64,000 bases of DNA from Spiroplasma litorale (lineage in GTDB: Bacteria; Bacillota_I; Bacilli_A; Mycoplasmatales; Mycoplasmataceae): assembly GCF_001267155.1 (NCBI RefSeq), contig NZ_CP012357.1, forward strand, positions 930,001 through 994,000, given 5' to 3'. Position numbers and translations under genes: made by a program. This document shows, piece after piece, positions 1-8,749 of this stretch (the first letter of the stretch is position 1; every line of letters begins with the position of its first letter). The notes beneath the pieces are model-generated. The model was not told the origin of the DNA, did not search any database, and saw only the letters and a list, made by a program, of their open reading frames with translations.

Positions 1-448
1 TATACATCATTGGTTTACCAACATCATTAGATTTACCTGCTTCAGTTATTAAATTTCTTAATCTTAATTTATAGAAAATGTGATCACAACCAACTCCTCT
101 AATATTTTCAACATCAGATTTTGTTACAGGTCCTTTATAAGCTATTATCGAAAGAACTTCAATGCTTGCAGATGATAATTTAGATTCAGTTTTTAGATTT
201 GATAATCTAACATAATACTCTGAGTTTTCTCTCTTAGTAGTCATTCTGAATCTATCTCTTGCAAATCTTTGAATTTCTAATCCACACTCTTTATCTTCTT
301 TGTACTTATCAACAATAAAATTAACTATTTTTTCACTTTCTTTTTGAGTAGATTCTAAAAATTCTGCAAGTTCTTCTAATGATATACCTTCATCACCATT
401 TATAAAAAGCAAACCTTCAACTAGTGAAATTTTTTTACTTTTATCCAT
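1..448 (-). CDS. scpB: Segregation and condensation protein B (partial)
   Basis: ScpB is the winged-helix partner of kleisin ScpA in the SMC-ScpAB condensin that compacts and segregates the nucleoid. The visible N-terminal ~149 residues begin MDKSKKISLVEGLLFINGDE and contain the family's SSASIEVLSIIAYKGPVTKS segment (first winged helix), followed by the VENIRGVGCDHIFYKL stretch. The ATG at 448 overlaps the last 8 bases of scpA, so the two are translationally coupled. The C-terminus lies beyond the window start. The identification is firm from conserved sequence plus the scpA neighbour. Confidence 0.93.
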   Translation of the reverse strand, partial: MDKSKKISLVEGLLFINGDEGISLEELAEFLESTQKESEKIVNFIVDKYKEDKECGLEIQRFARDRFRMTTKRENSEYYVRLSNLKTESKLSSASIEVLSIIAYKGPVTKSDVENIRGVGCDHIFYKLRLRNLITEAGKSNDVGKPMMY

Positions 449-1199
449 TTTGTTCTCCTTCTAATAATACATCGATGTTAATTTTCTCATTTTCTTGTGT
501 TAATGTAATTATTTTTTTCGCTGCTAAATCTAGTATAGCAAGAAAAGTTGCTACTAACATTTTTACGCTAAATTCTTTTAAATTTATCAATTCTTCTAAG
601 TCAATGCTCTTTATTTTTGAACTTATAAAATAATCAATAATGTCTTTTGACAATTCTTCTGGAGATATTTCAGTTGTTGTAAGAGTATTTGTTTCAAAAT
701 TTTTAAATTTATTTTTTTCAATTGCGTTTAAAAATATTTTTGAAAAACTATCTATATTAATATTATTTTTTGCTAAAGGAAGTTTATCGTCATCAATTTT
801 TGTAACTGTAATTAAAGTTTTTTTCTTACTGAATGTTTTTAAATATTCTTCTTGTTTTGTTTTAAAAAAACTTGTTACTTCTTTGATTTTGTGATATTCA
901 ATTAATCTATTAATTAATTCTTCACGTTCACGTTCCTCATAATTTTCTTCAACTTCTGCAACTTCTTTAGGAATTAAAAGCTTAGATTTTAACTCTATCA
1001 AATAAGCTGCCATTACTAAATACTCACTTGCAATCTCTATATTTAAAAACTCTAAGTTTTTAATATACTCAATGTATTGATTTGATAAATTTAAAAGATT
1101 GACTTCCAAAATATTTATTTCTTTTTCTTTTATTAAATGTAAAAGTAAATCAATTGGACCATTAAAATTATCTAAACTAACTGATGTTCATTTTTCCAT
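441..1199 (-). CDS. scpA: Segregation and condensation protein A
   Basis: Kleisin subunit bridging the SMC heads, 252 aa, a normal family length. The start at 1199 gives MEKWTSVSLDNFNGPIDLLL, the classical ScpA N-terminus (FxGPLDLLLHLI); an in-frame UGA (the W) hides it from standard-code translation, where only the part from 1109 is visible. The N-terminal helical SMC-neck binding region is followed by an acidic linker and a C-terminal winged-helix-like region. It lies 9 bp downstream of an unknown HEPN-motif gene and overlaps scpB, indicating a three-gene operon. Confidence 0.93.
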
Positions 1200-1208
1200 A
1201 TATTCCCT

Positions 1209-2048
1209 TTAATTTTCTCTTAATTTATCAAACAATACACTCATACCTTCTTCATTTTTTAAATATCTATCAAGCGCTAAAGTTATTCTACCAATTATAA
1301 TGAATAATAAATTAATAGAAAATGAAATATTATAACCAAAGTTTGGATCTGCAAAATCATGTTCAAGCATATTTCTTAATCTTCTTATATAATGCCAAGC
1401 ACGTGAGTAAGTGATTAAATCAATAACTGAAGTTAAGCTTTTAAAATCCTCTGGGCTTTTTGATAAAAATGAAATATCTTTAAGAAAATCATTAAAAAAT
1501 TTAAGAGAAGTTTCTGGGCTTTGTTTTACTTTCTCTAAATATTTACATTTTAAATGATTTGCAATATATGTAAGTTTGTCAAATATTGTGTATATATATT
1601 TAAATGTTTCATTTTGTTGGTGAAATTCAGGAGTATTTATTTTATACAATGTTTCATAATTTCTTAGTGATTCTAATTTATATGATTTTTGTAAAAAATA
1701 CTTTATTATATTTTTTATTTCAACAAAAATAGTATGATTAAAAACTGATTCTTCAGAGAAAATTGCATATTCAACTACTTTTTTTGAATATTTAATATAA
1801 TTTGCAATGTCTTCAACTGATAAATCGATTTGATTTTCATGTTTGAATGTTACATCTAAATGTCTTGAGCTTTTTTCACAATATTCAACTAATTTTTGGA
1901 TTATTGCTTCATTTCTAAAAAAAGTTTCATCTATATATGATTGAATTATATCTGAGTATGCCCTAAATTCAGATATATTTGTATATTCTTTTTTTTCTAA
2001 GATTTTACCAATTTTGGCAATATCTTTGAGAGTTGTTTTATTAGCCAC
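1209..2048 (-). CDS. Unknown protein with a HEPN-type RNxxxH motif
   Basis: 279 aa, helical, soluble, no signal peptide. No family recognised over the whole length. Near the C-terminus it carries RRLRNMLEHDF (R225, N226, H230), matching the R-[N/D/H]-x3-H signature of HEPN domains, followed by a hydrophobic helix. The start is the GTG at 2048 because AGGGGTG lies five bases upstream. It precedes scpA by only 9 bp and is probably co-transcribed, which suggests a resident rather than recently acquired gene. HEPN function (RNase, or merely structural) is inference from one motif; a generic helical protein with a chance match is the alternative. Confidence 0.6.
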   Translation of the reverse strand: MANKTTLKDIAKIGKILEKKEYTNISEFRAYSDIIQSYIDETFFRNEAIIQKLVEYCEKSSRHLDVTFKHENQIDLSVEDIANYIKYSKKVVEYAIFSEESVFNHTIFVEIKNIIKYFLQKSYKLESLRNYETLYKINTPEFHQQNETFKYIYTIFDKLTYIANHLKCKYLEKVKQSPETSLKFFNDFLKDISFLSKSPEDFKSLTSVIDLITYSRAWHYIRRLRNMLEHDFADPNFGYNISFSINLLFIIIGRITLALDRYLKNEEGMSVLFDKLREN

Positions 2049-2102
2049 ATTTTCACCCCTATAAAAATATTATACATAAAAAAGGGTTTAGGTTTAAATA
2101 TA

Positions 2103-2132
2103 TTGTTATGTGTGCTCAATTTTATATATAAT
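2103..2132 (+). promoter_or_regulatory. Putative sigma-70 promoter of ispG
   Basis: TTGTTA at 2103-2108 and TATAAT at 2127-2132 with 18-bp spacing, about 33 bp ahead of the ispG ATG. Good -10, weaker -35. It lies between the divergent unknown gene (start 2048) and ispG. Confidence 0.55.
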
Positions 2133-2165
2133 ATTTATTGAATAAATTAATTAGAAAGAGACATT

Positions 2166-3251
2166 ATGTTCAATAGAAAAAATACATTAAAAATTAAGGT
2201 GGGTAACCTTTATATTGGCGGTAGTGAAGAAGTAATTATTCAATCTATGACAACTGCTAAAACTCACCAAATAGAAGAAACAATTAATCAAATTAAAGAT
2301 TTGCATAAAGAAGGATGTCAACTTGTAAGGGTTGCTGTTTTAGGTCTAGATGATGCAAATGCTTTAAAAAAAATTGTTGAACTGTCTCCGATACCAGTTG
2401 TTGCTGACATTCACTTTAATTACAAATTCGCTTTAATTGCCGCTGATGCAGGATGTGCAAAAATTAGAATTAATCCTGGTAACATTGGAAGTGTCGAAAA
2501 TACCATTGCAGTAGTTGAAAAGTGCAAGGAAAAAAATATACCTATTAGGATTGGTATTAACTCAGGTAGTTTGCCAAAAAATATGGTTGAAAAGTATGGT
2601 TGAACTCCCAAAGCAATGATTGAATCTTTAAGAACACATATTGAAATTCTTGAAAAACTTAATTTTTATAACATAATTTATTCTTTAAAAGCAACCGACC
2701 CACTTATGGCAATAGAAGCTTATGAAATGGCAAGCGAAATATGAAAATACCCTGCTCATTTAGGAATAACAGAAGCTGGAAGTTTATTAAATGGTACTAT
2801 TAAATCAAGTTTTGGTCTTGGATGATTACTTTATAAAGGTATAGGAAGTACAATAAGAATTAGTTTAAGCGAAGACCCTGTACAAGAAATAAAAGTTGCG
2901 AAAAGGTTGCTAAACTCTATGGGATTATTTGAAAATATAGTCGAAGTTATTGCATGTCCTACGTGTGGTAGACTTGAGTTTAATTTATCAAATGTAGTAA
3001 AAGAAGTTGAAGAATACGTTGAGAATTTGAATTTTCCTTTAAAAATTGCAATATTAGGGTGCGTTGTTAATGGACCTGGAGAATCAGCACAAGCAGATAT
3101 TGGCATTGCTGGTGGTAATAAAGGTGGAATTATATTTAAAAAAGGTAAATTATATAAATCTACAACTCAAGATCAATTAGTTCCAGAATTAAAAATATTA
3201 ATTAATGAATATTATGAAAATTGATTAAAAAATAAGTCAGAAAATAAATAA
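2166..3251 (+). CDS. ispG: 4-hydroxy-3-methylbut-2-enyl-diphosphate synthase (GcpE)
   Basis: Catalyses the penultimate MEP isoprenoid step, converting MEcPP to HMBPP with a [4Fe-4S] cluster. 361 aa. The N-terminal TIM-barrel part contains VIIQSMTTAKTHQIEET and the conserved PVVADIHFNYKFAL and KIRINPGNIG stretches; the C-terminal cluster domain keeps ACPTCGRLEF (two Cys) and CVVNGPGESAQADIG (third Cys and the fourth-ligand Glu). Several UGA codons are read as Trp (first at 2601), and the true stop is TAA at 3249-3251, not the UGA at 3222. Monocistronic on the plus strand. All catalytic residues I can check are present, so the pathway is probably functional. Confidence 0.95.
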
Positions 3252-3256
3252 CCCAT

Positions 3257-3284
3257 AATAATATCTACAAAAATAAATATTATT
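3257..3284. terminator. Weak bidirectional hairpin between convergent genes
   Basis: An 8-bp inverted repeat, AATAATAT (3257-3264) with ATATTATT (3277-3284), between the stop of ispG and the stop of the lipoprotein gene on the other strand. All A/T pairs, so only a weak terminator candidate. Confidence 0.4.
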
Positions 3285-3294
3285 TTATAAATTT

Positions 3295-3834
3295 TTAAAA
3301 GTATTTATTAATAATTGCATCAAAATATAGTTTTACCTCATTTGAGGTTGTTTTTTCATTTTCCTTCATAAAATTTTTAATATTTATTAAAAGTTTTTCT
3401 TTTGTGGTTGATACTAAATCTTTATCACTTTCTTGTAATCCATGTTTATCAAGAAATTTTTGTAATCCATTTTCTACTTGACAAATTTTATACTCTAAAA
3501 CATACATATCAGCATATAGTTTAATTTTATCTTGAAAAGTTTTATTGTTTTTTTTGAAATTTTGAAGTTCATTTCTCTTTTCAATTGTATCTGGTCATCA
3601 ATTTTTACCAAATTTAAATTCTTTTTCTTGATCAAACTTTTCTTGTAAAGCCGGATACTCTTCTTGTTCTTTTTTTAAATGAAGTTCTATCATTTCATCT
3701 AAATTGTCTGAATTAACTTCTTCATAACCACCAATTCCATCATTATTTGAATTTGATTCACCACAACTTAATACATAACTTGAAGCGTTAACACTACACC
3801 CAAAAATTCCAATTAAAGCCATTATTTTTTTCAT
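3295..3834 (-). CDS. Lipoprotein, paralogue of the one at 5164-5721
   Basis: 179 aa. Signal peptide MKKIMALIGIFGCSVNASS with lipobox YVLSC, so a membrane-anchored surface lipoprotein. The mature part has a short Asn-rich linker with NDGIGG, then a charged, probably coiled-coil domain. Two consecutive UGA codons encode WW after GKN (about 3595-3600), joining what would otherwise look like two fragments. It shares signal peptide, NDGIGG linker, (K/D)NWxPDT motif, KICxxENG and TTKEKL with the lipoprotein at 5164-5721. The SD GGAGG lies just upstream, but an IS begins 43 bp before the start, so its native promoter is displaced. Function unknown. Confidence 0.85.
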
Positions 3835-3951
3835 TTATTTTACCTCCACCTATATATTAAAAAAAATTGGCTTTTTTGAACATCTAAAATAAAATTGACA
3901 GTAAAAAAGTACTTTTATTGTTAAAATTTTATTGAAAGGTGTTCTTTTTAT

Positions 3952-5115
3952 ATGGCAAAACAATGAACAAAAAATGAAAAACTTAATATAATTAATGAAT
4001 CAAAAAAAATTGGTATTTTAAATGCGGCATTAAAGTTTGATATTAGTACTAGCACAATTAAAAGATGAAAATCAGAGGTAAAAGTTAAAGGTGAAGGCGC
4101 TCTTGAATGAGGTAGCGGAACACAAGCAAAAGGAAATATCAAAAAATTTAAATCTCATGATTGAATTTTTAAAGAACCTGATGATATGAGCATTGAAGAA
4201 TTAAGAGAGGCTTTGAAACTGGAACGAGCTTTAAAAAAGCATTTGGCGAAGACAACTAAGGAAAAGTACTTCGCCATTTTTAATGTTAAAAGAATGTTTT
4301 CTTTGAAATTATCTTGTTTATATTTAAAAGTTTCAAGGTATGGATATTTAAAATGACTTAAAAACGGAAAACCAAAGTATAAAAATTATAATAGAATTTT
4401 AGCAATTAAGATAAGATGCCTTTTTTACTTGTTTAAAAAAAGATATGGTTATAATATGATAACTTTATTTTTAAACAAATACTTTAAAGAAAGATTAAAC
4501 CCTTGAGTTGTTTATAGATATATGAAAATAATGAGTTTAAAAGCAGTGAAGAAAAAGAAAGTTCCAAACTATGATAAATCAGGTCCATTAAGATTTGAAA
4601 ATCTACTAAATAGAAACTTTAAATCTAAAAATATAAATGAAAAATGAGTAACAGATGTAACTTATATAAAAACTATTAATGGAAACGTATATCTATCTGT
4701 TATAAAGGATTTGTTTAATTCAGAAATTATTGATTGAAAGTTATCGGTTAGTCCTAATAATAAATTATGTCATACAAATTTAATAAGCGCCATTAAAAAA
4801 AGAGGTGCACCAAAGATAATCCACTCAGATCAAGGATCACCATATACAAATGAAACTTGAGAAAGATTATGTAAAACTAATAATATAAATATTTCTATGT
4901 CACGAAGAGGAAATTCACCAGATAATGGTGCCTGTGAGTCTTTTTTTGGAACTTTTAAAAATGAATGTATATATACATATAAAGTAAAAGAACTACATCA
5001 TTCAAATATTTATAAAATTATCTCAGACTATATAGAGTTTTATAATTATGTTAGACCTTCATTAAAACATAAAAAAACTCCATACGAAATTCGTATGGAG
5101 AAAGTATCTTTTTAA
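3952..5115 (+). CDS. IS3-family transposase, single continuous frame
   Basis: 387 aa reading UGA as Trp. N-terminal helix-turn-helix (MAKQWTKNEKLNIINESKKI to ISTSTIKRWKSEV), a short helical linker around residues 70-105, then the orfB-type HTH_21 region and rve integrase core. Catalytic triad visible: D in KWVTDVTYIK, D in IIHSDQGSPY, E in DNGACESFFGTFKNE (DD35E spacing). The orfA and orfB parts, usually joined by a -1 ribosomal frameshift in IS3 elements, are in one frame here. SD AAAGGTG precedes the ATG. All motifs are intact, so probably active. Confidence 0.92.
5078..5113 (+). terminator. Intrinsic terminator embedded in the transposase 3' end
   Basis: CTCCATACGAA-A-TTCGTATGGAG (5078-5100), a perfect 11-bp stem, followed by TATCTTTTT. 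It overlaps the last codons of the transposase and is conserved in copy 2. It should stop read-out from the IS, or sequester the end of the message. Confidence 0.65.
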
Positions 5116-5163
5116 TGTCAATTTTAATTGACAATTTCATTTTACCAATTTTTTAAAACTTTC

Positions 5164-5721
5164 TTATGAATACTTCTTAATAACTTTATTTATGTACTCT
5201 AAATTTTTTTCTGATATTGATTTTCCCTCATTATAAGCATTTATTATATATTTTAAAATTTCAACTAGTTTTTCTTTTGTAGTAATCAATTTTTCTTTAC
5301 CCACTTCTCCTAATTCAGGATTTTTTTCCATTATTTTATCAACACCATTTTCAAAACTACAAATCTTAAACTCTAAAACATTATTATTAATTTTTAATAT
5401 AACTGCTTTTTGTAAATTATCTTGACTTCTTTTAAATTTATATAATTCATTTTTCTTCTCATCTGTATCAGGTCTTCAATCCTTTCCAAAATGCTCAGTT
5501 TGTTCCTTTAATGCAGCAAGTTCTAAATCAGGTATTTCTTTTTTCTCTACTCTTAAATATAAATCAACCATTTCATCAATATTTTCCTTAGTTACGACTT
5601 CACTACCTCCAATACCATCATTTTCCTCGCCCACAGCATCATTATTCCCACAACTAACAACATAACTACTTCCACTAGCAGCTATCCCCAACGCTCCAAA
5701 TAAACTCAATAATTTTTTCAT
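5164..5721 (-). CDS. Lipoprotein, paralogue of the one at 3295-3834
   Basis: 185 aa. Signal peptide MKKLLSLFGALGIAASGSS, lipobox YVVSC. The mature domain is acidic and lysine-rich with NDGIGGSE, FGKDWRPDTDEKKNEL, KICSFENG and TTKEKLVEILK, the same order of motifs as its neighbour, so the two arose by tandem duplication. I chose the ATG at 5721 (9 bp after AGGAG); an ATG at 5727 is also possible. The stop is 24 bp from the IS right end; before IS insertion the two lipoprotein genes would have been about 63 bp apart. An inverted IS remnant begins 37 bp upstream of the start. Role unknown. Confidence 0.85.
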
Positions 5722-5757
5722 AATCATTTTCTCCTTATAAAAAAAATTATAACTCAT

Positions 5758-5804
5758 TGAAATTGTCAATTAAAATTGACATTAAAAAGATACTTTCTCC
5801 ATAC
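5758..5804 (-). mobile_element. Inverted remnant of an IS right end
   Basis: 47 bp exactly reverse-complementary to 5093-5139, the last 47 bp of IS copy 1, with similarity continuing to about 5811 after one mismatch. It is the end of a second, opposite-facing IS copy whose remainder is gone. It contains an outward-facing TTGACA hexamer directed at the lipoprotein gene. Confidence 0.9.
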
Positions 5805-5869
5805 AAATTTTAAAAATTATATTGTTTTATTGAAATATATTAATTTATAATCTAAATATTTTTTATGTA

Positions 5870-5905
5870 TATAAAAATATAAAATTCACTATTGCAGTGA
5901 ATTTT
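5870..5905 (-). terminator. Terminator of the 9964-5911 gene series
   Basis: AAAATTCACT (5881-5890) pairs with AGTGAATTTT (5896-5905) around a 5-base loop; on the minus strand the stem is followed by TTTATATTTTTA. It lies directly after the epimerase-like gene stop at 5911. Confidence 0.75.
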
Positions 5906-5910
5906 AAAAC

Positions 5911-6741
5911 TTATTTAATAAAATTTATTTTGAAATCATGTGTTTTTGATTTATTTTTATTTAAGCTCAGAATGAATTTTTTATCTTTTATTTCTGTAGT
6001 TTGTTGACCATTATAATCAGGTGTCCCACATCATGGTTCAACACAAACATATTCGGCTTTTTCATTAATTGCTCATAATAAAAATGCACTGTAATTTGGA
6101 TAAATTATTTTATACTTAACATTTTTATTTTCAATTATTAAACTCTTTGAATTACAAAATGATAAATAAGATTTTGAATTACTAAAATCTATCTCTCCAT
6201 AATTAAATGATTTGATTTTTAGTGGTTTATAGTTTTCTGGCATTAACCCATTTGGAAATTCTCCAATAAATGAGTCTTCTTTATTTAAAGTAAGTTTATC
6301 ACCTTTTTTAAACTGAAATGCAGGGTGATGTCCGAATGAATAATAAATAACTTCATCATCCATATTAATAACTTTTATTTTTGCATTAATTTTTTTATTT
6401 TTTACAAATATTTTTATTTGTATTTTATATTTAAATGGATATAGATTATTATCCTTATTGGTATTTATTGATTCTAAAAAAACTGAATTTTCTTTTTCTT
6501 CAACAACATTTCAATTTAATATTTCGTGAAAGAATCCATGTCTCTTAATATCTAGTTCCTTACCTAAGTGTGTTACATTAGCTTTTAAATTACCGCAAAC
6601 CGGGAACATAATTGGTCATGTTTTTTTTCAATCACCATCTTTTTTATATAATATTTCATTTCCTTCATAAATAATACTTTGGATTTCAAATGGATTTATA
6701 CTATAACTTAATTTAATGTTTTTACTTTTCAATGTTTTCAC
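5911..6741 (-). CDS. Aldose 1-epimerase-like (LacX-type) protein
   Basis: 276 aa, galactose-mutarotase-like beta-sandwich fold, cytosolic. Typical family stretches: an N-terminal substrate region with PIMFPVCGNL, HGFFHEILNW with the RHGF motif, YYSFGHHPAFQF with the conserved His, and WCGTPDYNG near the C-terminus. UGA encodes Trp several times. The start is probably the GTG at 6741 (AGAGG upstream), overlapping the preceding membrane-protein gene by 20 bp; TTG at 6732 is an alternative. It would interconvert sugar anomers; the true substrate is unknown. Confidence 0.8.
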
Positions 6742-8233
6742 TACTTTTTACCTCTTTTTCTTTACCTGAGAAATCAATTTTTGTTTTTGCTTTTTCCATA
6801 ATACGTTTTTTTAATAGGTTTTTAATATTTCTTGTTGCATTATTATAATTAATATAATCTGCAAAGAAAGAGTTATTTTTAAAATAAAAGACAAGTATGC
6901 ATATTAATATTATCATACATGAAAAAGACATCATTAAAGTTGTTGCGATATCAAACTCCTTTAAAGAATCTGAATTTACATTTTTTATATTTTCTAAATC
7001 ACTCAATAAACCAACATTATGAAAAACACCTTTTTTAAGATTGGCTATAATTTTTTCTATTGAACTAACAATAAATTTTGCACCAAACATTGCACTACCA
7101 AAAAAACCTGTAACTGGGTTTTTTGGAGATCTGTAGTTTCACATTATACATAAAGAAAATAAAGAAAAAACTATTTGGTTAAATAAAATACCTGTAAATA
7201 CATTTACTGATATATAGATAAATGGATTTGTTGTAAATGCAAGTATTGTGTATGCTCCAAATATTAAAAATAAGCAAGCAAAAATTAAATATTTTTGACC
7301 AAAATATTTTAATGCAAATTTATAAATAAAATACGATATTAATATTGATGGTATTGTATATAAAAAGTTAAATGTCCTCAATAAACTTATTACATTATTA
7401 TAATCAATACCATAATCTCTTAAATTAAGTCCAATAAACATTTTAACAATTAATGAGTTGTTAAGAGAACTAGTTATCGAAACTAAAAAAACTATTAAAT
7501 AAATTAAAAAGAAGTTAAAGTTATTTTTTTTAGGAATGCTATCAATTATCTCTTTGTCAAAAACTCCGGCTAAATTTTTGTTTTCTTGTATAAAAAATGA
7601 GTATGAGAATAAATATATTATGAGTATTATACATAAAACAATTATTGTATTTTGATAATAATAATTAGTAAATAATACTTTCAACTCATTTAAATATGTT
7701 CCAAAAGCAGTACCAAAACCAATAAAACTAAAAATAATTCAAACTACAGGCAAAACATATATTCTATAATAATATTGCTCATTACAATATAAAAAGAAAA
7801 TTGTTGAAGAAGCCAAACATATTGATAATAATAATGTTGTAAATACAAACAAATATGAATTTATATAGTTTTTTGTAAAAAAATCAATCACTAACAATAT
7901 AAAAACTAGTACATATGTTATTTTAATTCATATAAATCTATTCCTTATTATTCCAGTAATAAAAGTTGCTAATGGTTTTAAGAAAACTAAAAATAATGAA
8001 GTTCCTAAAATAACAATACTAAAATATTCTGCTTTATCAATTAATAATGTTGAAGGAATATTATTAGAGTTTTGATTTGATAAATAACCTAATATAACCC
8101 ACAATAAAGCTGTATTAACCAAAAAAATAATCTGGTTTTTTTTAACTTTTTCTTTAAAAACAATAAAAAGCAAAGTGAAGAAACACATTGCAAAAAGTAT
8201 AGGTAACATAATTAATAAATCTCAATTATTCAT
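6722..8233 (-). CDS. Polytopic membrane protein, MFS-like
   Basis: 503 aa with about 12 hydrophobic helices and a short, highly charged cytosolic tail (KAKTKIDFSGKEKEVK). UGA-encoded Trp (for example CIMWNYRSP at about 7137) joins three apparent fragments into one frame. The helix spacing and a central hydrophilic loop (residues ~205-225, with FDKEIIDSIPKKN) resemble major-facilitator transporters, but no diagnostic motif was found. It overlaps the epimerase-like gene, so a sugar substrate is plausible. I chose the second of two adjacent ATGs (8233) because GAGG is 5 bases upstream of it. Confidence 0.7.
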
Positions 8234-8299
8234 CATAACCTCAACTACAATATATTGTATTACAATATAACAAAAAAGCACAAACTTTAATCATAGCAA

Positions 8300-8749
8300 T
8301 TAATGTGATACTTTTTTTTGATTTTGATTGGTTTTTTTAATTCCAGGTATATGATTAGTGTTTTGTTTTTTTAGTCTTGTTTTTATTTTTTTTAAGTCAT
8401 TATGAACTTTAATTAAATAAGTACTTGTTTGTACATTAAATTCTTGAATAGAATCAATAATTTTTAATTTATTATCAAGTGTATAGTTTTGATAAGCAAC
8501 TTTTTTGTATTGTTTTTCTAAAACAAAAATTAAAAAACCGACAATGTAAGCAATAAATACAATCAATAAAAATGGACATAATGTTATTAAAACATAGTCG
8601 ATTATTAAAACTTTTTCAAATTTAAAAATACCTAAATATTCAACACTAAAATATTCATTATTTAAATATAAAATTACTAGTTTTGACACCAATAAAGATA
8701 TTGGTGTTATTATAGTTAAACAAAATAATAAAATTAATCATACTGACAT
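8300..8749 (-). CDS. Small membrane protein with cytosolic coiled coil
   Basis: 149 aa. The start at 8749 yields MSVWLILLFCLTIITPISLL (UGA at codon 4), giving two transmembrane helices (residues ~2-25 and ~48-75) and a basic C-terminal coiled-coil tail of ~70 residues. It overlaps the end of the 408-aa gene by 12 bp, so the two are translationally coupled and may act together. No family recognised. Confidence 0.65.

Larger units (their letters stand above)
3877..5139 (+). mobile_element. Intact IS3-family insertion sequence, copy 1
   Basis: 1263 bp. Boundaries come from comparison with the copy at 57679-58938 and from imperfect terminal inverted repeats: the left end begins TGAACATCTAAAATAAAATT and the right end, read inward, begins TGAAATTGTCAATTAAAATT; both then contain TTGACA and a GTACTT/ATACTT motif. 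Flanked by TTT on both sides (possible 3-bp target duplication, ambiguous in a T-run). It carries one uninterrupted DDE transposase gene and sits between two paralogous lipoprotein genes. Confidence 0.9.

Noticed and set aside
2166-3251. ispG, ftsK, thrS, PTS permease and others as frameshifted pseudogenes
   Set aside because: The interruptions are all UGA at conserved Trp positions; genetic code 4 restores full-length genes.
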